A stretch of DNA of 43,109 bases from an uncultured Eubacteriales bacterium (lineage in GTDB: Bacteria > Bacillota > Clostridia > UBA1381 > UBA9506): positions 1-43,109 of the forward strand of contig CASGBM010000003.1 in assembly GCA_949299615.1 (NCBI GenBank). The letters are read 5' to 3'. A program made the translations under genes and the position numbers. The number at the start of each line of letters is the position of its first letter. Positions within the stretch are counted from its first letter, which is position 1. The notes below the pieces were generated by a model. It made no database searches. It was not told the origin of the DNA and saw only the letters and a list, made by a program, of their open reading frames with translations. This document shows, piece after piece, positions 8,951-17,345 of the stretch.

Positions 8951-9922
8951 ATAGCGGGGGATGAATTAATCAGCATTATAGTGCCGGTTTATAACGTCGA
9001 GCAATATTTGTCTCGTTGTTTGGATTCGATACTTACTCAGACTTACAGAAATTTGGAAATTGTACTTGTAGATGATGGTTCGTTGGATAGAAGCGGCGAG
9101 ATTTGCGATGAATATTTAAAAAAAGATAGCCGTATTCATGTTATTCATAAAAAAAACGGCGGTTTATCTGATGCAAGAAATGTTGGAATTGAGCATGCGC
9201 ATGGGAAATATATTGGATTTATTGACAGCGACGACTGGATTGCAAAAGATATGTTTGAAGTTTTATACCGTAATCTTGACCGCTATAGAGCTGATATTTC
9301 CATTTGTCAGTTTAAATTTACTGCCAGTGAGAAAATATCGGTCGATAAAAGCAAAGAGTTTATAAATGTATACAGTAGACATCAAGCGATAGATGCGATG
9401 TTTATGGATAGAATATTTGCAAGCCATGCCTGCAATAAATTATATAAAATGCATCTGTTTAAAAAGATCCGATTTCCATTGGGAAAAGTATTTGAAGACC
9501 AGTTTACGTTATATAAAATAATTTGGGCTTGTGATAAGGTTGTGTATACAAACAGACAATGCTATTTTTATTACATCCGGGAAAACAGTATTGCACGCGC
9601 AAGCTTTTATACAAAGCAATTGGATATTTTAGATGCGCTGGATTTATGTATTGAATTTTTTAAAAAAAATTATATAAATGTGGTAAAGTATATCCAATAC
9701 TGCTGGGTAGATAATTACCTTATTCTGTTAATGAGCGCAATTCAAAACGAAAGTGACCTTTCAGTATTTGAAGCAAGGAAACATACCTTGAAACAGTATA
9801 AAAAAGGGTATTCATTGTATAAAAAGGCTAGGCTTGTTATGAAAGTGGCAGCGCAGCTTGCCGCTGTCAATATTGGCTGGTTTCGGGCGATGTTTAAAGT
9901 TTTTTTGCGAATCAAAAAATAA
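8951..9922 (+). CDS. Glycosyltransferase, GT-2 type, apparently starting at AUA
   Basis: A GT-A enzyme of about 323 residues. Motifs are the first strand LISIIVPVYN, LVDDGS (39-44), NGGLSDARNVGI and the metal motif DSDD (92-95). The first ATG/GTG/TTG in frame is GTG 8981, which would delete most of strand one and has no ribosome site nearby. The frame is open back to a TAA at 8891 without any canonical start. ATA 8951 lies eight bases after AAAGGGGG (8935-8942) and keeps the whole strand, so it is my chosen start. The alternative is a one-base deletion after ATG 8961, where one extra base would give an ordinary M-E-L-I-S-I-I start. The body of the gene is intact. Confidence 0.85.
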   Translation: MAGDELISIIVPVYNVEQYLSRCLDSILTQTYRNLEIVLVDDGSLDRSGEICDEYLKKDSRIHVIHKKNGGLSDARNVGIEHAHGKYIGFIDSDDWIAKDMFEVLYRNLDRYRADISICQFKFTASEKISVDKSKEFINVYSRHQAIDAMFMDRIFASHACNKLYKMHLFKKIRFPLGKVFEDQFTLYKIIWACDKVVYTNRQCYFYYIRENSIARASFYTKQLDILDALDLCIEFFKKNYINVVKYIQYCWVDNYLILLMSAIQNESDLSVFEARKHTLKQYKKGYSLYKKARLVMKVAAQLAAVNIGWFRAMFKVFLRIKK

Positions 9923-9980
9923 TTTGCTAAATCTCTTGTAATATATAAAGCTGTAAATGAAAGGCGATTGAGGATTTAAA

Positions 9981-11504
9981 ATGAACAAAAACAGGCAGCT
10001 AGCAATTAATATGGCGGCAAGCTTTATTGCATATTTTGTATCTATGGGAATCAACTTCTTTTTATCGCCATATATTGTCAACCATATCGGTGTGGATGCG
10101 TACGGTTTTGTTGGGCTTGCAAATAACTTTATCAGTTATGCTAGCTTGATTACAATTGCGCTTAACTCGCTTGCCGGGCGCTTTGTGACGGTTAAAATAT
10201 ATGAAAAGGATATGGAAGGCGCAAACCGTTATTTTTCTTCCGTGTTTTTTGCAAATGCTGTTATAACAGCGTTTATGGGAATTTTAGCAGCGGTTATTTT
10301 GATTTATTTGGAATATTTAATTCAGATTCCATCTTCTATATTCTGGGATGTAAAAATATTATTTGCCGTATTATTTGCCAATTGTCTGATCGGAACTTTT
10401 ACATCGGTGTTTACCATCGCGACTTTTGCAACGAACAAACTCTATCTGAATTCAATGAGACAAATTGAATCGAATATAATACGTGCGGCACTAACTGTTT
10501 TGCTGTTTGTGATTTTCTCACCGAAAATTTGCTATATCGGAATTACAGCTCTTGTAATGGGTGTTTATGTGATTATTTTTAATATATATTATACGAAAAA
10601 GCTGTTGCCGGGGATCCGGGTCAGTAGGAAATATTTTGATTTTAACGCAGTGTGGGAGTTAATTCGTTCCGGCGTATGGAATTTGATTACGCGCTTGGGG
10701 CAGCTTCTGATGGATGGCTTGGATTTATTGATTTCGAACTTGTTTATCAGCGCTACGGCAATGGGTGTGCTGTCAATAGCAAAAATGATACCAATGGCGA
10801 TAGCGGGCATTGTGGGAATGTTAGCAAATATATTTTCGCCGAACTTTACAATTTTGTATGCAGAAAAGAAGAAGGATGAATTGCTGGCTGCGGTAAAACA
10901 GTCTATGAAAATTATGGGAATTATTACTAATATACCAATTATTATTTTGATAGTTTGCGGACAAGAGTTTTTTAGCCTTTGGCAGCCAACGCAGGATGCT
11001 GAGCAGTTGCAAATTTTGTCCATTTTGACATGTTCTGGTCTGATTTTATCAGGTGGGATTAATTGTATTTTTAACATTTTCACGGTAGTAAATAAGCTAA
11101 AAATGAATTCTATTACGGTTTGCGTCTGCGGATTGTTAAACGCCGTCTTAGTTTACATATTACTTCGGTCGACGAATCTAGGGCTGTATGCGGTAGCTGG
11201 CGTGAGTTCTATTCTGGCAATTATTAAAAATTTAATTTTTATTATCCCGTATGGTGCATTCTGCCTTAAGGAGAAATGGTATGCATTTTATCCTGCAACA
11301 ATTAGACCTGTTATTTTTGTTTTGTGCAGCAGCTTTCTCGGTTGTTTAATTGGACGTATTACTCCATTTGCCGGTTGGTTAAATTTGTTTTTCATGGGTA
11401 TAGTTACCGTAATTGTTTCTGTTGCAATAGGCTGGTTCGTCATTTTGAATAAAGGTGATAGAAAATATATATACTCTTGTATAAAGAAAGGAAGAACAGC
11501 TTGA
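9981..11504 (+). CDS. Wzx-type oligosaccharide flippase (MOP superfamily)
   Basis: A 507-residue membrane protein with about 12-14 predicted spans. The N-terminus (NMAASFIAYFVSMGINFFLSPYIVNHIG) and the following YGFVGLANNFISY match the polysaccharide transporter branch. It should turn undecaprenyl-linked repeat units to the outer face for the polymerase. ATG 9981 has GAGGA upstream. Its TGA overlaps the TTG start of the next gene. A second MOP-family protein (MATE type) ends the locus, but this one has the sequence expected for the repeat-unit flippase. Confidence 0.9.
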   Translation: MNKNRQLAINMAASFIAYFVSMGINFFLSPYIVNHIGVDAYGFVGLANNFISYASLITIALNSLAGRFVTVKIYEKDMEGANRYFSSVFFANAVITAFMGILAAVILIYLEYLIQIPSSIFWDVKILFAVLFANCLIGTFTSVFTIATFATNKLYLNSMRQIESNIIRAALTVLLFVIFSPKICYIGITALVMGVYVIIFNIYYTKKLLPGIRVSRKYFDFNAVWELIRSGVWNLITRLGQLLMDGLDLLISNLFISATAMGVLSIAKMIPMAIAGIVGMLANIFSPNFTILYAEKKKDELLAAVKQSMKIMGIITNIPIIILIVCGQEFFSLWQPTQDAEQLQILSILTCSGLILSGGINCIFNIFTVVNKLKMNSITVCVCGLLNAVLVYILLRSTNLGLYAVAGVSSILAIIKNLIFIIPYGAFCLKEKWYAFYPATIRPVIFVLCSSFLGCLIGRITPFAGWLNLFFMGIVTVIVSVAIGWFVILNKGDRKYIYSCIKKGRTA

Positions 11505-12274
11505 TTATTCATTTTTTAAAAAGATGCTGCAATAAGGCAAAATTTGAGATGCATAAGCTTCAAAATAAAGCGAAGATAATTAAAAGTTTTTCGTATTTAA
11601 AATCACTCCGTATGATGTATAATGGAAAACGATGTTTTATTATAGGTAATGGTCCCAGTTTAAAAGTTGAAGATTTAGAAAAATTAAAAAATGAAGTTTG
11701 CTTATCTTCTCATCGAATATATTATATATTCTCAAAGACGGACTGGAGACCTACATATTACTGTGCACAGGATGAAGCATTAATTAATGCTTCGGCTGAC
11801 GACATTAATCATTTTGTTGTGGATTCAAAAAAAATAATCGGAGTAGTTACCGGTCATAAGTATAAAAAAATAAATGATGCCTTTTATGTACCATTGATCT
11901 TTGAAGAGTTTTATCCCAATCTGCCAAAGTTTTCGGAAAATGTGCTAAATGGGGTATATGAAGGTTTTACGGTATCTTATATGTGTATTCAGCTTGCAGT
12001 TTATATGGGCTTTAAAGAAATTTATTTGCTTGGAGTAGATCATAATTATTCTGTGACATATACAGATGATGGAAAAATTGAAAAACATACGGGGCTTCAG
12101 GATTATTTTTCTAAAGAATATATGTTAGATGTTGTACCTCAGATACATAAATCGACACTGGCTTATCAGGCGGCAAGAAAATATGCGGATGAACACGGCA
12201 TAAAAATATATAATGCTACACGCGGTGGGAAACTGGAAGCATTTGATCGAGTTGATTTTGATACTTTATTCTAG
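11501..12274 (+). CDS. GT42/DUF115-like glycosyltransferase
   Basis: A 257-residue protein with the nucleotide loop RCFIIGNGPSLK (GNGPS at 49-53) shared by the GT42 sialyltransferases (Campylobacter CstII type) and the DUF115/MptE-like family. Further similarity to CstII is visible by eye: YMCIQLAVYMGFKEIYLLGVD against VYMCAVAIALGYKEIYLSGID, and a C-terminal block where His216 falls near CstII's catalytic His188, followed by IKIYN. I infer a transferase using a CMP-activated sugar, which fits the cytidylyltransferase two genes downstream. The start is TTG 11501, overlapping the flippase TGA, seven bases after AAAGGAAG. Function is inferred, not proven. Confidence 0.7.
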   Translation: MIIHFLKRCCNKAKFEMHKLQNKAKIIKSFSYLKSLRMMYNGKRCFIIGNGPSLKVEDLEKLKNEVCLSSHRIYYIFSKTDWRPTYYCAQDEALINASADDINHFVVDSKKIIGVVTGHKYKKINDAFYVPLIFEEFYPNLPKFSENVLNGVYEGFTVSYMCIQLAVYMGFKEIYLLGVDHNYSVTYTDDGKIEKHTGLQDYFSKEYMLDVVPQIHKSTLAYQAARKYADEHGIKIYNATRGGKLEAFDRVDFDTLF

Positions 12275-12284
12275 GAGGAAACCA

Positions 12285-13232
12285 ATGAAAACATATCTTG
12301 TCACAGGAGCAGCGGGGTTTATTGGAGCGGCAACTGCAAGACAGCTAATCGCTGCAGGAAATCGTGTTGTGACGGTGGATAATTTGTCAACGGGAAAAGG
12401 AAGCAATATACCGGAAAAATGTATTTTCATCAAAGGAAATGATTATGATACTGCGGTGCTGGAAGAACTAAAAAATTATCAGTTTGAAGCAATTATACAT
12501 ATTGCAGGGCAAAGCAGCGGAGAAGTCAGCTTTGAAAACCCGGTATATGATTTGCAGACGAACACGCAGTCTACGCTTATGCTGCTGAATCTTGCAAGAG
12601 CGATGAATTGTAAAAAATTTATTTATGCCAGTTCTATGTCTGTTTATGGAGATGCGGACATAGAGTTTGTAAAGGAAGAAACCCTGCCTTGTCCGAAGTC
12701 GTTTTACGCAGTAGGAAAAATGGCGAGCGAACACTATATGCGCATTTATTCCTCGTTTGGTATTTGCTGCACAGCATTAAGATTTTTTAATGTGTATGGA
12801 GTTGGGCAGAATATGTCTAATTTAAAGCAGGGAATGGCTAGTATTTATCTTGCAATGGCTTTAAAAGATAAGCGCATTTTAGTGAAAGGTTCAAAAGAGC
12901 GATTTCGAGATTTTGTATATATTGATGATGTTGTAGAGGCTGTTTTAAAAGCTGAAAAACGCAAGATGGGAAGTATTTTTGAGATTTATAATGTTTCTAC
13001 CGGTGTAAAAAATACTGTAGAAGATGTAATTACAGAAATCAGAAAAAATTTACCATTTGCTGTCGAAGTGGAATATACGGAAGGAACACCGGGAGACCAA
13101 CGGGGAGTATATGGGGATAATTCTAAGATAAAAAAAGATCTTTTATGGTATCCTGATTATGATTTTAAAACCGGAATATCAAAAATGGTAGAATGGGCTT
13201 TAAATGATAGAAAAAGCGAGGGAAGATCATGA
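12285..13232 (+). CDS. NAD-dependent nucleotide-sugar 4-epimerase (GalE/WbpP-like SDR)
   Basis: A 315-residue extended SDR with VTGAAGFIG at 6-14, DNLSTG after the second strand, SSMSVYGD, the catalytic Tyr-x3-Lys in FYAVGK, and FFNVYGVGQ with RDFVYIDD further on. These fit UDP-hexose or UDP-HexNAc 4-epimerases. GalE itself is slightly longer. ATG 12285 follows a clean AGGAGGAAACC site. Its TGA overlaps the ATG of the cytidylyltransferase gene (ATGA), so this pair is coupled and may make and activate the same sugar. Confidence 0.85.
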   Translation: MKTYLVTGAAGFIGAATARQLIAAGNRVVTVDNLSTGKGSNIPEKCIFIKGNDYDTAVLEELKNYQFEAIIHIAGQSSGEVSFENPVYDLQTNTQSTLMLLNLARAMNCKKFIYASSMSVYGDADIEFVKEETLPCPKSFYAVGKMASEHYMRIYSSFGICCTALRFFNVYGVGQNMSNLKQGMASIYLAMALKDKRILVKGSKERFRDFVYIDDVVEAVLKAEKRKMGSIFEIYNVSTGVKNTVEDVITEIRKNLPFAVEVEYTEGTPGDQRGVYGDNSKIKKDLLWYPDYDFKTGISKMVEWALNDRKSEGRS

Positions 13233-13942
13233 AAATAACAGCACTGCTGACCGGCAGAGGAAATAATACATTAAAAGACAAGAATGTATTGGATATATTG
13301 GGAAATCCGGTACTTTATTATCCGGCAAATGCGGCGGTGAAAGCTGAAATTATTGATGATTACTATTGCAGCAGCGACGATGAGAAAATTTTAAACGCTG
13401 CAAAAACGCTGGGCTATAAGCCTATCGTAAGACCGGCAGAGCTTGCGTTGCCTACGGCGCAGCATATTGACTGTATTGTGCACGCGCTTGGCGTGATGAA
13501 AAGTGAAAACAATTTGCCGGATATTATTATTGTTCTTTTGGCAAACAATGTAACGATTAAGTCAGAGTGGATAACAGAATGTATTCAAGTGATGCAAAAA
13601 GACGATTCCATTACAGCGGTTGTACCGGTTTATGAGGATAATGATCACCATCCGCTGAGAGCAAAAACAGTAGAGTCAGACGGAACAATTTCCATGTATG
13701 AAAAGAATGTAAGCGGGAAAATTTCAACAAATCGTCAGGATTTGCCGGCGTGTTATTTTTTGGCGCATAACTTTTGGGTACTTAGAACCGAGTTTTTGTT
13801 ATCGGGCAAAGAGGGTCAGCAGCCTTGGGGATTTATGGGCAATAAAATAATTCCATATTTTATTGAAGAATCCATCGATATTCATAAGGAAATAGATTTA
13901 TACATTGCGAAAGAATGGATTAAGGAAAACTATACAGATTAG
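13229..13942 (+). CDS. CMP-sugar synthetase-like cytidylyltransferase (NeuA family)
   Basis: A 237-residue protein of the acylneuraminate cytidylyltransferase family (PF02348). The N-terminal CTP-binding loop reads ALLTGRGNNTLKDKNVLDILGNP, which departs from the usual IPARGGSKGIPRKN but keeps Arg, Gly and the Lys-Asn end. YCSSDDEKIL and a run resembling RPAELA...T.QH follow, as in NeuA/PseF/LegF. It should activate an acidic or keto sugar as CMP-sugar. No NeuB-type synthase is in the window, so the substrate is unknown. The start overlaps the previous stop (ATGA), with GAGGGAAG upstream. Confidence 0.72.
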   Translation: MKITALLTGRGNNTLKDKNVLDILGNPVLYYPANAAVKAEIIDDYYCSSDDEKILNAAKTLGYKPIVRPAELALPTAQHIDCIVHALGVMKSENNLPDIIIVLLANNVTIKSEWITECIQVMQKDDSITAVVPVYEDNDHHPLRAKTVESDGTISMYEKNVSGKISTNRQDLPACYFLAHNFWVLRTEFLLSGKEGQQPWGFMGNKIIPYFIEESIDIHKEIDLYIAKEWIKENYTD

Positions 13943-13956
13943 GGCAGGGAAGTAAA

Positions 13957-14997
13957 ATGTTTCAAAATAAAACTTTGCTGATTACCGGCGGGACGGGATC
14001 TTTTGGCAATGCCGTTTTAAAACGTTTTTTGGATACGGATATTGGTGAAATCCGTATATTTTCCAGAGATGAGAAAAAACAGGACGATATGCGCCATGTT
14101 TATCAGGCGCGTCATCCTGAGCTTAGCCATAAAATTAAGTTTTATATCGGCGACGTACGCGAAATTGAAAGTGTGAAAAATGCAATGTACGGCGTGGATT
14201 ATATTTTTCACGCGGCGGCGCTTAAGCAGGTGCCGTCGTGTGAATTTTTTCCGATTGAAGCAGTAAAAACCAATATTTTGGGTACGGATAATGTGCTTAC
14301 TGCGGCCATTGAGGAAGGGGTCAAAAAAGTAATCTGCCTTTCCACGGACAAAGCGGCGTATCCGGTGAATGCAATGGGAACATCCAAAGCGATGATGGAG
14401 AAGGCTGTCGTTGCGAAAGCGAGAACAGTTGCCCCGGAGAAAACGACCGTTTGCTGTACGCGCTATGGTAACGTGATGTGTTCGCGCGGCAGCGTGATTC
14501 CGCTGTTTATCGAGCAAATTAAGTCAGGAAAAGAGCTTACTGTAACAGAGCCAAAAATGACGCGCTTCATTATGAGCTTGGAAGAGGCAGTAGAACTGGT
14601 ACTGTTTGCATTTCAAAATGCCCAGTCCGGCGATATTATTGTGCAAAAAGCGCCTGCCTGCACGATAGAGGTGCTGGCACAGGCGGTAAAAGAGATATTT
14701 GGCGCAGAGAATCCGGTGAAAAGAATTGGAATCCGCCATGGTGAAAAAATGTATGAAACGCTTTTGACGAAAGAAGAGTGTGCTCATGCGGTGGATTTGG
14801 GAAATTTTTTCCGGGTTCCTGCAGATAAGCGCGATTTAAACTATGATAAATATTTTGTAGACGGCAACACAGAGATTTCAACAATATCTGAATTTAATTC
14901 AGATAATACGCAGTTGTTAAACGTTGATCAAGTGAAAGAAAAGCTTTTAGCGCTGGAGGATATCCAAGCGGAGTTGGAAGGATGGAAAAAGCAATGA
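13957..14997 (+). CDS. fnlA: UDP-GlcNAc 4,6-dehydratase/5-epimerase (FnlA/CapE/WbjB)
   Basis: A 346-residue SDR that converts UDP-GlcNAc to the 4-keto-6-deoxy L-talo intermediate, first step to UDP-N-acetyl-L-fucosamine. Residues 10-17 (TGGTGSFG) form the NADP loop. RIFSRDEKKQDDMRH and HAAALKQVPSCEFFP are family signatures. The catalytic segment reads MGTSK (Met140...Lys144): as in the CapE/FnlA group, Met stands where most SDRs have Tyr. RHGEKMYETLLT follows near the C-terminus. The next two genes encode the remaining enzymes of the same route. The ribosome site is GGGAAG, and the end overlaps the next gene. Confidence 0.93.
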   Translation: MFQNKTLLITGGTGSFGNAVLKRFLDTDIGEIRIFSRDEKKQDDMRHVYQARHPELSHKIKFYIGDVREIESVKNAMYGVDYIFHAAALKQVPSCEFFPIEAVKTNILGTDNVLTAAIEEGVKKVICLSTDKAAYPVNAMGTSKAMMEKAVVAKARTVAPEKTTVCCTRYGNVMCSRGSVIPLFIEQIKSGKELTVTEPKMTRFIMSLEEAVELVLFAFQNAQSGDIIVQKAPACTIEVLAQAVKEIFGAENPVKRIGIRHGEKMYETLLTKEECAHAVDLGNFFRVPADKRDLNYDKYFVDGNTEISTISEFNSDNTQLLNVDQVKEKLLALEDIQAELEGWKKQ

Positions 14998-16109
14998 AAA
15001 AGGTTTTGGTGACCGGCGCAAAGGGATTTGTGGGGAAAAACCTGATTGCAGAAATCCGGGCGCAGAATTTGGCAGAGGTGTATGAATATGACCTGGATAC
15101 ACCGAAAGAACAGCTGAAACGTTTTTGCAGAGACTGTGATTTTGTGTTCCATCTGGCAGGCGTGAACCGTCCGCAAAAGGAAGCGGAGTTTATGGAGGGA
15201 AACGCCGGATTCACGGAGGAACTGCTAAGCGTTTTGCAGTCGCAGAGCAGCCGTGCGCCAATTTTAGCGTCGTCTTCCATTCAGGCGTTATTTGATCATC
15301 CATACGGGAAAAGCAAACGCGCAGAAGAAGCATTGCTGGCACAGTATAGCAAGGAAACAGGGGTGAAAACCTATGTTTTTCGTCTTTCCAATCTATTTGG
15401 CAAATGGTGCCGTCCGAATTATAACAGTGTGGTGGCTACTTTTTGCCACAAGATTGCAAGAGATGAGGAAATTGCCATTCATGATCCGGAAACGGTTGTT
15501 CCTTTGGTTTATATTGACGATGTGGTACATGCCTTTCTTAATGCCATGGAAGGGGGAACCGTTCCGGAGGCGGATGGATTTTATACGGTTACACCGATAT
15601 ATCCGATTCGGCTTGCCGAGCTCGCGGAGCGGATCTATTCTTTTCGGGCGTCGAGGGTTTCTCTTGCCGTTCCCAATATGGGAGATGAACTGACAAAAAA
15701 GCTGTATGCCACTTATTTGAGTTATTTGCCGGAAGACCGCTTTTCCTATCCGCTTACCATGCACCAGGATGTGCGAGGTTCGTTTACGGAGTTCCTGCGG
15801 CTTGAGGGGCATGGACAGGTGTCGGTAAATGTAGCGAAACCAGGCGTGGTAAAAGGAAACCATTGGCACCATACGAAAAATGAAAAATTCCTCGTCGTCA
15901 GCGGCAGGGCAGTGATTCGTTTTCGCAAGCCGTTTGAAGAGGAAGTGTTTGAATACCATGTCAGTGGTGAACGGCTTGAGGTTGTGGATATTCCTACGGG
16001 ATATACGCATCACATTGAAAATATCGGCGATACGGATCTGGTTGCGCTCATGTGGGCGAATGAGCCGTTTGATCCAAATGAGCCGGATACATTTTCTTTG
16101 GAAGTCTGA
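14994..16109 (+). CDS. fnlB: Bifunctional C3-epimerase/C4-reductase of UDP-FucNAc synthesis (FnlB/CapF/WbjC)
   Basis: A 371-residue two-domain enzyme. The N-terminal SDR domain has VTGAKGFVG (6-14), LAGVNRPQ and Tyr104-x3-Lys108 in HPYGKSK. The C-terminal cupin domain (about 255-371) has HQDVRGSFTEFLR and a histidine cluster NHWHHTKNEKF (about 288-298). In CapF the cupin epimerises C3 of the FnlA product and the SDR then reduces C4, giving UDP-6-deoxy-L-talosamine derivative. The size matches CapF. ATG 14994 overlaps the previous TGA (ATGA). ATG 14982 is possible but sits directly on the GGAAGG site. Confidence 0.92.
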   Translation: MKKVLVTGAKGFVGKNLIAEIRAQNLAEVYEYDLDTPKEQLKRFCRDCDFVFHLAGVNRPQKEAEFMEGNAGFTEELLSVLQSQSSRAPILASSSIQALFDHPYGKSKRAEEALLAQYSKETGVKTYVFRLSNLFGKWCRPNYNSVVATFCHKIARDEEIAIHDPETVVPLVYIDDVVHAFLNAMEGGTVPEADGFYTVTPIYPIRLAELAERIYSFRASRVSLAVPNMGDELTKKLYATYLSYLPEDRFSYPLTMHQDVRGSFTEFLRLEGHGQVSVNVAKPGVVKGNHWHHTKNEKFLVVSGRAVIRFRKPFEEEVFEYHVSGERLEVVDIPTGYTHHIENIGDTDLVALMWANEPFDPNEPDTFSLEV

Positions 16110-16129
16110 TTTTAATTTTAGAGATGAAA

Positions 16130-16149
16130 AGAGCGGTGCGCTTTTTTTT
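16130..16149 (+). terminator. Weak terminator-like element between fnlB and fnlC
   Basis: A short GC stem (16132-16135 with 16139-16142, three-base loop) flanked by A-rich sequence on the left and a run of eight T on the right (16142-16149). It could reduce transcription into fnlC and the genes after it. The stem is only four strong pairs, so it may not work. Confidence 0.3.
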
Positions 16150-16195
16150 AAAGGGGCAGTACTACGATTTTGCAGAACGAAAGGGGTTTTTTGAT

Positions 16196-17320
16196 ATGCA
16201 GCGCTTAAAACTGGCAACGATTGTAGGGACCCGGCCGGAAATTATCCGATTGTCTGAGGTGATGAAAGCCTGTGACCGGTATTTTGAGCAGGTTGTGATA
16301 CATACGGGGCAAAATTGGGATTATACTTTAAATCAGGTGTTTTTTGAAGAGCTGGGTTTAAAGGAGCCGAATTATTATTTAGACAGCGTTGGCAAGGATT
16401 TAGGTGAAACGATGGGCAATATTATCGCCAAGTCCTATCAGGTGCTGTCTGAAATCAATCCGGATGCGCTGCTGGTTTTGGGAGACACCAACAGCTGTTT
16501 GGCGGCAATTTCGGCCAAACGCCTGAAGATTCCGATTTTTCATATGGAAGCAGGAAACCGCTGTTTTGACCAGAATGTGCCGGAAGAGATTAACCGCAAA
16601 ATTGTAGACCATATCTCCGACATCAATATGCCATATACGGAACATTCCAGACGTTATTTACTTTCGGAAGGATTTCGCAAGGAACATATTTTCGTAACGG
16701 GTTCGCCTATGCGCGAGGTTTTAGCCGCGCATAAGGAAGAAATAGATGCAAGCGATGTATTATCCCGCCTGGCGCTTGAGCCGGGAAAGTATATTTTGGT
16801 ATCCGCGCACAGGGAAGAAAACATTGACAATGAAGCGCATTTTCTTTCGTTAATGACGGCGATTAACCGAATGGCAGAGCGGTATCAGCTGCCAGTGATC
16901 TATTCTACCCATCCGCGGAGCAGAAAATGGATTGAAAAGAGGAATTTTCAGTTTCATCCGTTGGTACAAAGCTTGCAGCCATTTGGATTTTTTGATTACA
17001 ACTGTTTGCAGCAAAACAGTTTTTGTGTTCTTTCCGACAGCGGAACATTATCAGAAGAAAGTGCCATGCTCGGCTTTACCGGCGTACTTTTGCGAAACTC
17101 CACAGAACGGCCGGAGGTGTTGGATAAAGGTACCGTTGTGATTGGCGGTATTTGCGGCGAAGAACTGGAGCAAGCGGTAGAGCTTGCAAAAGCAATGCAG
17201 GAAAACAGGGAGCCGACTATATTGGCATGTGATTATCAGGACACGAACGTTTCGGTCAAAGTTGTGAAAATTATCCAAAGCTATACCAAAATCATTAATG
17301 AACTGATTTGGCGCAAATAG
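16196..17320 (+). CDS. fnlC: UDP-N-acetyl-L-fucosamine 2-epimerase (FnlC/CapG/WbjD, WecB superfamily)
   Basis: A 374-residue non-hydrolysing 2-epimerase that completes UDP-L-FucNAc. The GT-B-like signatures are all present: VGTRPEIIRLSEVM, HTGQNWDY, VLGDTNSCLAA, MEAGNRCFDQNVPEEINRKI, SAHREENID and SDSGTLSEESAMLG. The NRCFDQNVPEE form is typical of the CapG/FnlC branch, whereas WecB reads RTGN. ATG 16196 follows AAAGGGG (16180-16186). An in-frame ATG at 16124 would add 24 residues of poor quality crossing the T-run and is rejected. It is separated from fnlB by 86 bases. Confidence 0.92.
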   Translation: MQRLKLATIVGTRPEIIRLSEVMKACDRYFEQVVIHTGQNWDYTLNQVFFEELGLKEPNYYLDSVGKDLGETMGNIIAKSYQVLSEINPDALLVLGDTNSCLAAISAKRLKIPIFHMEAGNRCFDQNVPEEINRKIVDHISDINMPYTEHSRRYLLSEGFRKEHIFVTGSPMREVLAAHKEEIDASDVLSRLALEPGKYILVSAHREENIDNEAHFLSLMTAINRMAERYQLPVIYSTHPRSRKWIEKRNFQFHPLVQSLQPFGFFDYNCLQQNSFCVLSDSGTLSEESAMLGFTGVLLRNSTERPEVLDKGTVVIGGICGEELEQAVELAKAMQENREPTILACDYQDTNVSVKVVKIIQSYTKIINELIWRK

Positions 17321-17328
17321 TTTGAAAC

Positions 17329-17337
17329 GGGGGGGGG
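17329..17337 (+). repeat. Homopolymer of nine G in a ribosome binding site
   Basis: Nine consecutive G directly upstream of AAGAGAAA and the ATG at 17346. It is the longest G tract I noticed, in an otherwise AT-rich genome, and forms the Shine-Dalgarno sequence of the nucleotidyltransferase-like gene. Confidence 0.9.
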
Positions 17338-17345
17338 AAGAGAAA

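Noticed and set aside
12213-12284. Longer start for the second epimerase inside the preceding gene
   Set aside because: The Rossmann loop begins right after ATG 12285, which has a textbook AGGAGG site. The upstream part is the end of the transferase gene in another frame.
16124-16195. N-terminal extension of the FnlC-like protein from ATG 16124
   Set aside because: The extension crosses a terminator-like T-run, has no family similarity, and makes the protein longer than its relatives. ATG 16196 has a proper ribosome site.
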